Numbered from the stretch's first letter, positions 16,711 to 25,387 are shown. The stretch: DNA of 64,000 nt from Clostridia bacterium (GCA_017465505.1 JAFTWB010000004.1:20121-84120), one strand, 5' to 3'. Translations and numbers: made by a program. The notes: generated by a model from the sequence alone, not told the origin.

Positions 16711-19257
16711 TTACCCCTTTGCGTCATACCAGGTTTTGCCTACTGCCGCTTCTGCAACCAATGGCACAGAAAGCTTAACGGCACTTTCCATTTCTTCCTG
16801 CAGAATCATAGCAACCTGCATAGCCTCAAACTGAGGACATTCTACAATAAGTTCGTCGTGAACCTGCAAAATAAGACGGGCTGAAAGCCCCTCGTCCTTA
16901 AGACGCTTGTCCACCTTAATCATAGCGATTTTGATAATGTCTGCCGCAGTGCCCTGAATAGGCATATTTCTTGCCACTCTCTCACCAAAAGCACGGGTAA
17001 TGTGGTTACTTGCACTAAGCTCAGGCAAGTATCTGCGTCTGCCGAAAACAGTCTGGACATAGCCTTCGTTTTTTGCTCTTTCAATAACGTTTTTCATATA
17101 GGCGTCAATGCCTGAATAGTGCCTGAGATAATTCTCTATATAAGCCTTGGCTTCCTTGTTGGTAACGCCTATATCTTTGGCAAGGCTGAAGGCACCGATT
17201 CCGTAAACAATACCGAAGTTTACTGCCTTTGCACGACTTCTGTGAATGGGAGTAACCATCTCGGCAGGCAAAGCAAAAACCTGAGAAGCGGTGACTGTGT
17301 GAATGTCCACATTATCTGTAAAGGCTTTTATCATTTCCTTGTCCTTTGCTATATCAGCAAGGACTCTTAATTCTATCTGAGAATAATCAGCGTCAACCAG
17401 AATACAACCCTCAGCCGCTCTGAAGAACTTTCTCAGTTCTCTGCCCAACTCTGTACGCACAGGAATGTTCTGAAGATTGGGCTCTGTGGAGCTTATTCTG
17501 CCTGTTCGGGTTTCTTTCTGGTTAAAGCTGGAGTGGATTCTGCCGTCCTCGCCAATCACCTTGAGAAGTCCCTCGCAGTAAGTAGATTTAAGCTTTGCGT
17601 AGGTTCTATATTCAAGAACATAGGAAACCACAGGGTATCTGTCTTTAAGGCCTTCCAGCACATCGGCACTGGTGGAATAACCGCTTTTGGTTTTCTTTGA
17701 TGTGGGGATTTCCATTTTTACAAAGAGAGCTTCACCAAGCTGCTTGGGAGAGTTGATGTTAAACTCATAGCCCACTTCTTCGTAAACCTTTTTCTCCATC
17801 TCAGCGATTTTTTCGCTGATAAGTGCACCGTAGTTTTCAATACCCTTTGCGTCTACCTCAAAGCCCAGATTTTCCATTCTGGCAAGAACTCTTGCAAGGG
17901 GAATTTCGATATCGCAAAGAAGCTTTAACTGCTCTTTTTCTTCAATCTGCTTTTTAAGGGCAAGGTAAACTTCCCACAAAGAGGCTTCAAAAGGAGAAAC
18001 ACCCTCACCCTGTATTTCGGGTAAAGTTACCTGGTACTCACTGCAAAGCCGCTGAGCACTGTAATCTGTTGCCGAGGGGTTAAGAAGATAGGCACAAAGA
18101 GATAAATCAAAAGCGATATTTTCCGCTTCAAAGCCCATTTTATCGGCATAAGCAAACAGGGGCTTTGCGTCATAAATCACCTTGGCGATTTTCTTATCCT
18201 CAAGGATTTTTTTAAGAAGGTCTTCACTTTCACTAAGGTAAACCTTATCCTCAGTAACGGCAATAAAGCGGCTGAGCTTACCTTCCTCAAAGCTCACGTC
18301 AAGAACGCAGTCCTTAAGAGGCTTTTCTAGATTTTCCACGGTCTTTACTTTTGCCTTTTCCTGCTCTGAAACAGCTGTTGTGTCGGCGTCAGCAAGACCT
18401 ACCTTTTCAATAAGCTTATAAAGCTCAAGAGAAGCCATAAACCTTGCGGCGGCGTCTTTGTCCTCAAGCTCTACTTTGTAGTTTGAAATATCCGTATCAA
18501 TGGGAACATCGCAGTAAATCTCACCCAGCATACGGCTTAGAAAGGCGTTTTCTTTATCGGCTTTAAGCTTGTTTCTTACGCCTTCTTTGATGTCGATTGT
18601 GTCGATATTGTCGTAAATATTCTGAAGATTCTCAAAACGGCTGATAAGCTCAGTCGCACCCTTGGGGCCGATTCCTGCAACACCGGGGATATTGTCGGAA
18701 GTATCCCCCTGAATTGCCTTGATATCAATAAGCTGATGGGGTGTAACGCCGTACTCATCCATAATCCTCTGCTTATCGTAAATTTCAGCCGAGGGTGAGC
18801 CCTGCTTTGTAGCGGCAAATCGCACACTTACAGAATCACTTATAAGCTGGAAAGAGTCCCTGTCCCCTGTTGCAATTACACATTCATAATTTTTTACAGA
18901 GCTGTTCTTTGCAAAGGTGCCCAAGATATCATCAGCCTCATAGCCTTCAACCGAAACCAGCTTATAGCCAAGAAGCCTTAAAAGCTCTTTTAAAGGCTCA
19001 ACCTGACACCTTAATTCCTCGGGCATACCTTTTCTGGTTGCTTTATAGCCCGAATACGCCTTATGGCGGAATGTTGGTGCGTGTAAATCAAAGGCAATCG
19101 CCACAGCGTTGGGGTTAGTGTCTGCCTTGATTTTCAAAAGCATTGTAAGAAAGCCGTAAATTGCGTGGGTATACTGACCGTCCTTTGTTGTAAGAGGTCT
19201 TATGCCGTAATAGGCACGGTTCATAATTGAATTTCCGTCTACTGCCAGAAGTTTCAT
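16711..19257 (-). CDS. polA: DNA polymerase I
   Basis: The 848-residue family A polymerase has three regions. A 5'-3' exonuclease domain comes first (about residues 1-290: LLAVDGNSIMNRAYYG, VEGYEADDILGT, TGDRDSFQLI). A 3'-5' exonuclease-like domain follows, in which the usual acidic triad looks degraded. The polymerase domain has motif A (DYSQIELRVLAD), motif B (RAKAVNFGIVYG) and motif C (LQVHDELIVE). It removes RNA primers and fills gaps. Its ATG overlaps the alr stop by 4 nt. Loss of proofreading, as in Bacillus-type Pol I, is inferred from the missing motif. Confidence 0.96.
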   Translation of the reverse strand: MKLLAVDGNSIMNRAYYGIRPLTTKDGQYTHAIYGFLTMLLKIKADTNPNAVAIAFDLHAPTFRHKAYSGYKATRKGMPEELRCQVEPLKELLRLLGYKLVSVEGYEADDILGTFAKNSSVKNYECVIATGDRDSFQLISDSVSVRFAATKQGSPSAEIYDKQRIMDEYGVTPHQLIDIKAIQGDTSDNIPGVAGIGPKGATELISRFENLQNIYDNIDTIDIKEGVRNKLKADKENAFLSRMLGEIYCDVPIDTDISNYKVELEDKDAAARFMASLELYKLIEKVGLADADTTAVSEQEKAKVKTVENLEKPLKDCVLDVSFEEGKLSRFIAVTEDKVYLSESEDLLKKILEDKKIAKVIYDAKPLFAYADKMGFEAENIAFDLSLCAYLLNPSATDYSAQRLCSEYQVTLPEIQGEGVSPFEASLWEVYLALKKQIEEKEQLKLLCDIEIPLARVLARMENLGFEVDAKGIENYGALISEKIAEMEKKVYEEVGYEFNINSPKQLGEALFVKMEIPTSKKTKSGYSTSADVLEGLKDRYPVVSYVLEYRTYAKLKSTYCEGLLKVIGEDGRIHSSFNQKETRTGRISSTEPNLQNIPVRTELGRELRKFFRAAEGCILVDADYSQIELRVLADIAKDKEMIKAFTDNVDIHTVTASQVFALPAEMVTPIHRSRAKAVNFGIVYGIGAFSLAKDIGVTNKEAKAYIENYLRHYSGIDAYMKNVIERAKNEGYVQTVFGRRRYLPELSASNHITRAFGERVARNMPIQGTAADIIKIAMIKVDKRLKDEGLSARLILQVHDELIVECPQFEAMQVAMILQEEMESAVKLSVPLVAEAAVGKTWYDAKG

Positions 19258-20423
19258 AGCTTATACATCACATCCACTGTTTTTCCGTTTTTGTTGTAGT
19301 ATCTGGGCACACGTTTTGAAACGGCACAGATAACTTCGTAGTTTATAGTATCTGCAAATTCTGCAAGTTCATTAACACTTGGACTGCCCGAAGCTGAGAA
19401 AACCACAACCTCGTCGCCGATTTTTACATCCTCAACGTCGCTTATGTCAATAATGGTCTGGTCCATACAGACTCTGCCTAAAATTCTGCACTTTTTGCCC
19501 TTGAGGAGCATATAACCCTTATTGGAAAAATCCCTGAAATACCCGTCGGCATAGCCGATTGTAACTGTGGCAACGGTCATATCCTTATCGGCTTCAAAGG
19601 TTCTGCCGTAGCTTACCGTTGTGCCTTTATAAATCTTTTTAACCGAAGCTACTGAAGTTTTAAGAGTCATAAGAGGCTTTAAAGGCAAAGCACCCTCAAG
19701 CTTAGAGGAAGGAGCAAGTCCGTAAAGGATAATTCCTGCTCTGACCATAGTTTTATGGGCGTTTTCATATACCTCTGTGCCTGCACTGTTGGCGTGATGA
19801 ATTATGTCAAATTCAACGCCTCTTTCCCTGAGAGCCTTTACTGTGTAATCGAAGTTTTCAAGCTGATTTTCCGTGTAAGCCTTGCCCTCTTCGCCTTCAT
19901 CGGCAACGGAAAAATGAGCCATAATGCCTGTTGGGTTCAGCCCTTTTAAGGAGCAAGCCTGAACAATTTCTTCAATGGAAGAATTGTCCCTTGGAAAGCT
20001 CTGACAAAGAAAACCTATGCGGCTCATACCTGTGTCGATTTTAATGTGAACATCCAAAGCTGTGCCCAGCTCCTGACATTTTTCTGCCAGTGCCTTGGCA
20101 AAATCAAGGCAGTAAACTGCCTGAGTAAGCTTGAGTCTTATAAGGCGTTTGGCGTCATTCACAGGGGTATAGCCCAGAATGAGAATCGGCAGGCTTATGC
20201 CATAGTCTCTGAGCTCCTCTGCCTCGTCAATATTGGACACTGCAAGATAATCCGCTCCAAGGCTTTCGTAAAGCTTTGAAAGCACCTTTGCACCGTGACC
20301 GTAGCCGTCTGCCTTTACAACACAGCAGATTTTACTGCCCTTGGCTTTTTCTCTGATTATATTGAAATTTTCCTCGGCAGCGGCCAAATCCACCTCTGCC
20401 CAGGTGCGTCTTAAAATATGCAT
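19254..20423 (-). CDS. alr: Alanine racemase
   Basis: The 389-residue PLP enzyme has the Schiff-base Lys in CCVVKADGYGHGA (about residue 38) and a C-terminal beta domain with the catalytic Tyr region VSYGRTFEA. It converts L-alanine to D-alanine for peptidoglycan. It is the first gene of the alr-polA-phosphatase-rimI-tsaD operon. GGAGGA sits 7 nt before the ATG, and a good promoter lies upstream. A racemase heading a replication and translation gene string is an unusual mix but the spacing is tight. Confidence 0.95.
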   Translation of the reverse strand: MHILRRTWAEVDLAAAEENFNIIREKAKGSKICCVVKADGYGHGAKVLSKLYESLGADYLAVSNIDEAEELRDYGISLPILILGYTPVNDAKRLIRLKLTQAVYCLDFAKALAEKCQELGTALDVHIKIDTGMSRIGFLCQSFPRDNSSIEEIVQACSLKGLNPTGIMAHFSVADEGEEGKAYTENQLENFDYTVKALRERGVEFDIIHHANSAGTEVYENAHKTMVRAGIILYGLAPSSKLEGALPLKPLMTLKTSVASVKKIYKGTTVSYGRTFEADKDMTVATVTIGYADGYFRDFSNKGYMLLKGKKCRILGRVCMDQTIIDISDVEDVKIGDEVVVFSASGSPSVNELAEFADTINYEVICAVSKRVPRYYNKNGKTVDVMYKL

Positions 20424-20485
20424 AAATCTGTCCTCCGTAGAGTGAGCAAAGGCTAACCGCCAATACTCAAAATTTACCTAGTTTA

Positions 20486-20514
20486 ATTATATTACCAAGA
20501 CAAAAATAAATCAA
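20486..20514 (-). promoter_or_regulatory. Sigma-A-type promoter for the alr operon
   Basis: On the minus strand TTGATT and a perfect TATAAT are separated by 17 bp, about 60 bp upstream of alr. It is divergent from the hydrogenase promoter about 160 bp away. The rest of the 349-bp gap is AT-rich with no other feature seen. Confidence 0.65.
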
Positions 20515-20671
20515 TATTTTTAGGATAAATAAATATACTTACATAATGTATTTTAACCTTTACTTTTGTGAAGAAGCTCCAAAAATCCTGCAAAAAGCCG
20601 TTTTTTTATGTTAATGGTAAAATTTATGGTAAATTTTCCAAATTTTATTTGAAAAAACATAGCGTAAAATG

Positions 20672-20700
20672 TAGACAATTCTAAAACTTTGTGATAAAAT
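20672..20700 (+). promoter_or_regulatory. Sigma-A-type promoter for the hydrogenase operon
   Basis: TAGACA and TAAAAT are separated by 17 bp, about 72 bp upstream of hndA. The -10 box is overlapped by a Rex-like inverted repeat, which suggests repression by promoter occlusion. Confidence 0.6.
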
Positions 20701-20706
20701 TAACAC
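20689..20706 (+). promoter_or_regulatory. Candidate Rex operator overlapping the hydrogenase promoter
   Basis: TTGTGATAAAATTAACAC agrees with the clostridial Rex consensus TTGTTAA-N4-TTAACAA at 11 of 14 fixed positions, and it covers the -10 box. Rex releases DNA when NADH/NAD+ rises. That would switch on an NADH-linked hydrogenase when reductant accumulates. The match is visible; binding is inferred. Confidence 0.5.
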
Positions 20707-20772
20707 GTATGTATACGGCCTTGAGTCGCAGATATAAACACATACCACATTCTTAATCAGGGAGGATAAAAA

Positions 20773-21270
20773 ATGCGAAAGAAAATCGGCACATTACCCT
20801 TCTCCGGCACAGCGGAGCAGGAAGCAAAGCTCAAGGAAGTAATCGAAGCTCACAAGGGCGACCCCGGTGCAGTAATGCCTGTTTTACAGGAAGCTCAGGG
20901 TATTTACGGTTACCTTCCCATTGAGGTTCAGACAATGATTGCTCAGGGACTTGACGTTCCCGTTGAGGAAGTTTACGGAGTATCTACTTTCTACTCTCAG
21001 TTCTCACTTTCTCCCAAGGGCAAGTACAACATTTCAATCTGTCTTGGTACAGCTTGCTACGTTAAGGGCGCAGGCGACCTTATGAACAAGTTCAGCGAGC
21101 TCTTAGGCATTGGTGCAGAGGAGTGCACAGCCGACGGTAAGTTCTCACTTACAGCCTGCCGTTGTATCGGTGCTTGCGGTCTTGCACCTGTTCTTACAGT
21201 AAACGATGATGTTTACGGACGTCTTGTTGTTGATGACGTTCAGGGCATCCTTGACAAGTACGCAGACTAA
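20773..21270 (+). CDS. hndA: [FeFe] hydrogenase subunit HndA (24 kDa, thioredoxin-like [2Fe-2S])
   Basis: The 165-residue NuoE-like protein has the four cluster Cys in the patterns CLGTACYVKG and CRCIGACGLAP, with an N-terminal helical part. It carries a [2Fe-2S] cluster in the electron-input module of NAD(P)-linked or electron-bifurcating [FeFe] hydrogenases. A strong ribosome site (GGGAGGAT) precedes it. It is separated from hndB, hndC and hndD by six regulatory-type genes, all in one direction, so the operon is interrupted but apparently still transcribed together. Confidence 0.92.
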   Translation: MRKKIGTLPFSGTAEQEAKLKEVIEAHKGDPGAVMPVLQEAQGIYGYLPIEVQTMIAQGLDVPVEEVYGVSTFYSQFSLSPKGKYNISICLGTACYVKGAGDLMNKFSELLGIGAEECTADGKFSLTACRCIGACGLAPVLTVNDDVYGRLVVDDVQGILDKYAD

Positions 21271-21293
21271 AACTTAACCAAAAGGTAATAAGT

Positions 21294-21647
21294 ATGAAAA
21301 TCAGTATGATTAAAGAGCTGCTTGAGGCAGATGTTATGTGTGGCGAGGAACACCTCCAGCGTCACGTTTACTCAGCCTGCGGCAGTGATATGATGAGCGA
21401 TGTTCTGGCTTTCGTAAAAGACCAGGCAGTTTTGCTTACAGGACTTGTTAATTCTCAGGTTATAAGAACCGCCGAAATGATGGATATGGTTTGCATTGTT
21501 CTGGTGCGTTCCAAGCTGCCAACCCCTGAGATGATTGAACTTGCAGAGGAAAGCGGCATTGTGCTTTTAAGCTCCAAAAAGCGTATGTACGACGCCTGCG
21601 GTATCCTTTACACCAATGGACTTGTAGGTAACAAGCTGAAATCATGA
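21294..21647 (+). CDS. DRTGG domain protein, first copy in the hydrogenase operon
   Basis: The 117-residue protein is a single DRTGG-type domain. It has a hydrophobic strand AVLLTGLVNSQVIRTAEMMD, then IVLVRSKLPTPEMIELAEE and a C-terminal IVLLSSKKRMYDACG. Such domains accompany CBS and phosphotransacetylase-like proteins and are thought to sense a ligand, but their role in hydrogenase operons is not established. It overlaps the next HATPase gene by ATGA. A second, divergent copy follows about 1.7 kb downstream in the same operon. Confidence 0.75.
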   Translation: MKISMIKELLEADVMCGEEHLQRHVYSACGSDMMSDVLAFVKDQAVLLTGLVNSQVIRTAEMMDMVCIVLVRSKLPTPEMIELAEESGIVLLSSKKRMYDACGILYTNGLVGNKLKS

Positions 21648-22066
21648 GCGACTTACTGACATTCCACTTTGATGTTGACGGGGACGATTTTACCTCGGCG
21701 GGACAGGCTTCCGTCCAGATAAAAAAGAGCTTAAGGCAGCTTGGCATTGCCCCTGAAACAATAAGGCGAGTTTCCATTGCTATGTACGAGGGTGAAATCA
21801 ATATGGTTATCCACGCAGGCGGCGGCGAGGCTGACGTCAGCGTAAACGAAAATGAAGTTATTATCACCCTTACAGACCACGGCCCCGGTATCCCCAATAT
21901 TGAGCAGGCTATGCAGGAGGGCTTCTCAACAGCTCCCGACGCTATCCGCTCTCTGGGCTTTGGTGCAGGTATGGGACTTCCCAATATGAAACGCTACTCA
22001 GACTATATGGACATCCAGTCTGAGGTCGGCAAAGGCACAACCATTACTATGAAAGTAAATATCTGA
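21644..22066 (+). CDS. HATPase-domain protein, anti-sigma factor/RsbW-like
   Basis: The 140-residue protein is one GHKL ATPase domain. An N-box-like MYEGEINMVIHA is followed by the G1 box TDHGPGIPN and a G2-like SLGFGAGMGLPNMKRYSD. This arrangement is like RsbW/SpoIIAB serine kinases that control partner proteins by phosphorylation. It overlaps the DRTGG gene by 4 nt and precedes the hydrogenase-like Fe-S protein, so the three are probably made in a fixed ratio. Whether it is an active kinase cannot be told from sequence. Confidence 0.75.
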   Translation: MSDLLTFHFDVDGDDFTSAGQASVQIKKSLRQLGIAPETIRRVSIAMYEGEINMVIHAGGGEADVSVNENEVIITLTDHGPGIPNIEQAMQEGFSTAPDAIRSLGFGAGMGLPNMKRYSDYMDIQSEVGKGTTITMKVNI

Positions 22067-22088
22067 TTGAAGTACAAGAGGTGCATTT

Positions 22089-23384
22089 ATGAACACTTAT
22101 GAGCATTCAGTTTTTTTGGATGTAAGTAAATGTATCGGTTGTACCACCTGTCTGAGACATTGTCCTACTGAAGCAATCCGCATTAAAGACGGTCACGCCG
22201 TTATCAACGAAAAGCGTTGTATCGACTGCGGCGAGTGTATAAGGGTATGTCCCAAAAAGGCCAAAAAGGCAAAGCTCAGTAAACTGAGTGAGATGGAGAG
22301 CTTCAAATATAAAATTGCTCTTCCTGCCCCTACCCTTTACGGTCAGTTTGAAAATCTGGACGATGTCGACTATATCTTAAACGGTTTGCTTAATATAGGC
22401 TTTGATGATGTTTTTGAGGTTTCCACTGCTGCTGAAATTGTTTCGGCTTACACAAGGATTTTCCTTAAGGACAAAACCCTTCAGAAACCTGTAATCAGCT
22501 CAGCTTGCCCTGTGGTTGTAAGGCTTATCTGCCTTCGTTACCCTTCTCTTGCAGACAATATTATGCCTATGCTTCCGCCTATGGAGGTTGCGGCAGGACT
22601 GGCAAGAGAAAAAGCCAAAAGGGAACACCCCGAGCTTAAAGATGAAGACATCGGCGTTTGCTTTATTTCACCTTGTCCTGCAAAGGCAAGCTATGTGAAA
22701 AACGGCTTTGGTGATTATAAAAGTCGGGTAGACGCGGTGGTATCAATCAGCGATATTTACTTCCAGCTCATTAACGCAATGAGCAGAAACGACGATATTA
22801 AAACAATTCTGCATTCCGGTATGATAGGTATCGGTTGGGCTTCCTCTGGCGGCGAGGCTACGGCACTTTTCAACGAAGCTTACTTAGCCGCTGACGGAAT
22901 CGAAAATGTAAACCGTGTACTTGACCAGATAGAAAACGGCAACATCCCCGAGCTTGAGTTTGTTGAGCTTAACGCCTGCACAGGCGGTTGCGTGGGTGGT
23001 GTGCTGACAATGCAGAATCCTTTTATTGCAAAAGCAAAGCTCCAGACCTTAAGGCGATACCTTCCCGTATCCCAGAATTTTCTCAGCAAAGAAGAGGAGA
23101 AGGCAGTTCCCGAAGAAATTCTTTTCAAGGAACTTCCCAGCTACTATCCCATTTCAAGGCTTCATGAGAGCAGAAGCGAGTCTATGCGTATGCTCTCTGA
23201 AATCCAGAAACTGAGAGAATCCTTACCGGGTATTGACTGCGGCTCCTGCGGTGCTCCAAACTGCAGAGCCTTTGCAGAAGATGTTGTGAGAGGCACAGCT
23301 TCCATTGACGGCTGTATAATTGCTCACAGACAGGAGCTTTTAGATTTCCTTAAATCAAAGGATGAGAGTAATGACTGTAAATGA
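22089..23384 (+). CDS. [FeFe] hydrogenase-like Fe-S protein with putative sensory role
   Basis: The 431-residue protein has an N-terminal 2[4Fe-4S] ferredoxin domain (CIGCTTCLRHCP, CIDCGECIRVCP), an Fe-hydrogenase large-subunit-like core and a C-terminal Fe-S motif (DCGSCGAPNCRAF). The hydrogenase motifs are altered: P1 reads SSACPVV, P2 SPCPAKA and P3 NACTGGCVGG. Cluster Cys are kept, but Ala replaces the Cys used for proton transfer in catalytic enzymes. This fits a H2- or redox-sensing paralogue rather than a catalytic subunit. The neighbouring ATPase and DRTGG genes support signalling. Confidence 0.72.
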   Translation: MNTYEHSVFLDVSKCIGCTTCLRHCPTEAIRIKDGHAVINEKRCIDCGECIRVCPKKAKKAKLSKLSEMESFKYKIALPAPTLYGQFENLDDVDYILNGLLNIGFDDVFEVSTAAEIVSAYTRIFLKDKTLQKPVISSACPVVVRLICLRYPSLADNIMPMLPPMEVAAGLAREKAKREHPELKDEDIGVCFISPCPAKASYVKNGFGDYKSRVDAVVSISDIYFQLINAMSRNDDIKTILHSGMIGIGWASSGGEATALFNEAYLAADGIENVNRVLDQIENGNIPELEFVELNACTGGCVGGVLTMQNPFIAKAKLQTLRRYLPVSQNFLSKEEEKAVPEEILFKELPSYYPISRLHESRSESMRMLSEIQKLRESLPGIDCGSCGAPNCRAFAEDVVRGTASIDGCIIAHRQELLDFLKSKDESNDCK

Positions 23385-23700
23385 CCTTTTAGAAAAGGTT
23401 AACGACTTCTCAGGCGTGGTTTTAAGTGAGCCCGAAAGAGAAATTCAAGGAGTTTACATAGGTGACCTTTTAAGCTGGGTTATGGGCAAGGCACAAAGCG
23501 GCGACGCCTGGATTACAATTATGTCCAACGTCAACACCCTTGCTGTTGCCACTCTTGCAGACACAGCCTGTATTGTGCTGGCTGAAGGAGTAAGCCTTGA
23601 CGACGGCGTCAAGGAAACTGCTGAGGAAAAGGGCATAAATGTTATCTCCACTTCTCTTTCAGCTTATGAAGCCGCAGTAAAGCTTCACCAAGTGCTTTGA
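23371..23700 (+). CDS. DRTGG domain protein, second copy in the hydrogenase operon
   Basis: The protein of about 109 residues has DRTGG-like strands VYIGDLLSWVMGKAQSGDAWIT, then ACIVLAEGVSLDDGVKETAEEKGINVIST. It resembles the first copy in fold pattern but not closely in sequence. I chose the ATG at 23371 because AAAGG lies 9 nt upstream; the ATG at 23362 is too close to it. It overlaps the end of the hydrogenase-like gene, and the PHP gene starts two bases after its stop. A ligand-sensing role is inferred. Confidence 0.7.
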   Translation: MTVNDLLEKVNDFSGVVLSEPEREIQGVYIGDLLSWVMGKAQSGDAWITIMSNVNTLAVATLADTACIVLAEGVSLDDGVKETAEEKGINVISTSLSAYEAAVKLHQVL

Positions 23701-23701
23701 T

Positions 23702-24427
23702 ATGAACAAGTATTATTACGATTTACACGTTCACTCCTGTCTGTCCCCTTGCGGAGATGACGACTCCACACCGGCAAACATTGCAGGTATGGCTACCCTT
23801 TGCGGACTTAACGTTGTGGCTCTGACGGACCACAACACAACCCGCAACTGCCCCGGTTTTTTTGAGGCAGCAAAACGCCACGGTATTATTCCCATTGCAG
23901 GAATGGAGCTGACAACGGCTGAGGATATCCACGTTATCTTCCTTTTTGAGAATCTTGACACTGCCCTTGAGTTTGACAAAGACTTGCAGAAAAGAAGGAT
24001 TCTCATTGAAAACAGGGTTGATGTTTACGGCGAGCAGATGGTTATGAACGGAAACGACGAGGTGCTGGAAACCGAAAAGTATCTGCTTTCCAATGCTACC
24101 ACGGTTTCGGTTGACGAATGTCCTGCTCTTGCCGAAAAATACGGTGCTATATGCTACCCTGCTCACATTGACAGACAGGCAAACGGCATTATCGCCACAC
24201 TTGGTACTTTTCCCGATATAAAGGGCTTTAAATGCTTTGAGCTCAACGACGGCGAAAAGGAAGAAGAACTCCGCAAAACCTATTCTCTCGGGGACAGAAA
24301 GTGTGTTGTCTGTTCGGACGCCCACTATCTGTGGAATATGAGGGATGAAAACAGGTTTTTCCTTATTGACGACGAGCCCTACAGCTCAGAACTGGTAAGG
24401 CGGAAAATATTTGAGCTTCTGAGGTAA
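23702..24427 (+). CDS. PHP domain metal-dependent phosphoesterase-like protein
   Basis: The 241-residue protein has PHP motifs: YDLHVHSCLSPCGDDD at residues 6-21, VALTDHNTTRN, then the His in YPAHIDRQ and CSDAHYLW near the end. These supply the His/Asp metal-binding residues of the polymerase-and-histidinol-phosphatase fold. Family members hydrolyse phosphoesters, but the substrate here is unknown. Genes of this type recur in clostridial hydrogenase operons, next to DRTGG and HATPase genes. It starts two bases after the preceding stop. Confidence 0.78.
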   Translation: MNKYYYDLHVHSCLSPCGDDDSTPANIAGMATLCGLNVVALTDHNTTRNCPGFFEAAKRHGIIPIAGMELTTAEDIHVIFLFENLDTALEFDKDLQKRRILIENRVDVYGEQMVMNGNDEVLETEKYLLSNATTVSVDECPALAEKYGAICYPAHIDRQANGIIATLGTFPDIKGFKCFELNDGEKEEELRKTYSLGDRKCVVCSDAHYLWNMRDENRFFLIDDEPYSSELVRRKIFELLR

Positions 24428-24429
24428 GT

Positions 24430-24981
24430 ATGAAAGAACTTTCGCTTAACATTCTGGATATCTCCAAAAACTCCGTAAAGGCAGGAGCTGAGCTTACCGA
24501 AATTTATATTACGGAAGACGCTTCTACCCTGACTCTTGAAATCAAAGATAACGGCTGCGGAATGAAAAAGGAAATGCTGGATTCCGTCACCGACCCTTTC
24601 ACAACCACACGAACAACAAGGCCTGTGGGAATGGGTATTCCCCTTTTAAAGCTTGCGGCTGAAATGACAGAAGGAAGCTTTAGAATAACTTCAAGAAGCG
24701 AGAGCGAGTATCCCGAGAATCACGGCACAGAGGTCACAGCAGTTTTCAATAAAAATCACATTGACTTTACTCCTTTGGGAGATGTCATCTCTTCCATCAC
24801 AACTCTTATTCAGGGTAGTCCCAATGCGGACTTTCTCTTTAATCACACCACCGAAAAAGGTGAAGTGACCCTTGACACAAGAGAGTTGAGAGCTGTTTTG
24901 GGTGATGTTTCCCTTGACACCTTCGAGGTTATCCTCTGGATTCAGGATTACCTCAAGGAGCAATACGAGGCGTTAAAATAA
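24430..24981 (+). CDS. Histidine kinase-like HATPase protein
   Basis: The 183-residue protein carries a GHKL ATPase domain in its first 120 residues: N-box LNILDISKNSVKAGA, G1 box IKDNGCGMKKEM and G2-like TTRPVGMGIPLLK. It has no dimerisation or phosphoacceptor domain, unlike full sensor kinases. The remaining 60 residues look like a small C-terminal domain of unknown type. The TRTTRPVGMG form differs from the RsbW-like copy upstream. It is the last regulatory gene before hndB. The phosphorylation target is unknown. Confidence 0.72.
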   Translation: MKELSLNILDISKNSVKAGAELTEIYITEDASTLTLEIKDNGCGMKKEMLDSVTDPFTTTRTTRPVGMGIPLLKLAAEMTEGSFRITSRSESEYPENHGTEVTAVFNKNHIDFTPLGDVISSITTLIQGSPNADFLFNHTTEKGEVTLDTRELRAVLGDVSLDTFEVILWIQDYLKEQYEALK

Positions 24982-25018
24982 TTTATATACAATCAAATAT
25001 CAGAAAGGAAAAAATGAT

Positions 25019-25387
25019 ATGAAATCATTAGCAGAACTCCAGGCAATTAAGGAGAAAATGCAGAACAAAGTCGCTCTCAGAGATGGCAGCGGCGAAATGA
25101 GAGTAGTTGTTGGTATGGCTACCTGCGGTATTGCAGCAGGTGCTCGTCCTGTACTCAGCACATTTGTTGAAGAAATCGCAAAAGAAAACCTTGCAAACAA
25201 GGTTACAATTTCTCAGACAGGTTGTATCGGTATCTGTCAGTTTGAGCCTGTTGTTGAGATTATGGAAGCAGGCAAAGAAAAGGTTACTTATGTTCAGATG
25301 ACTCCCGAAAAGGCAAAGAGAGTTGTTGAGGAGCATATTAAGGGTGGCAAGGTAGTAGCTGAGTTTACACTTGCTAACAAAGCATAA
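25019..25387 (+). CDS. hndB: [FeFe] hydrogenase subunit HndB (thioredoxin-like ferredoxin)
   Basis: The 122-residue protein starts with a charged helix and then has MATCGIAAGA and TGCIGICQFEP, typical of HndB. Three Cys are visible at the cluster positions where classic thioredoxin-like [2Fe-2S] ferredoxins have four. It belongs to the tetrameric NAD(P)-linked [FeFe] hydrogenase and sits just upstream of hndC and hndD. GAAAGGAAA precedes the ATG. Codon use in hndB-hndC-hndD looks like that of the ribosomal protein genes nearby, suggesting strong expression. Confidence 0.9.
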   Translation: MKSLAELQAIKEKMQNKVALRDGSGEMRVVVGMATCGIAAGARPVLSTFVEEIAKENLANKVTISQTGCIGICQFEPVVEIMEAGKEKVTYVQMTPEKAKRVVEEHIKGGKVVAEFTLANKA

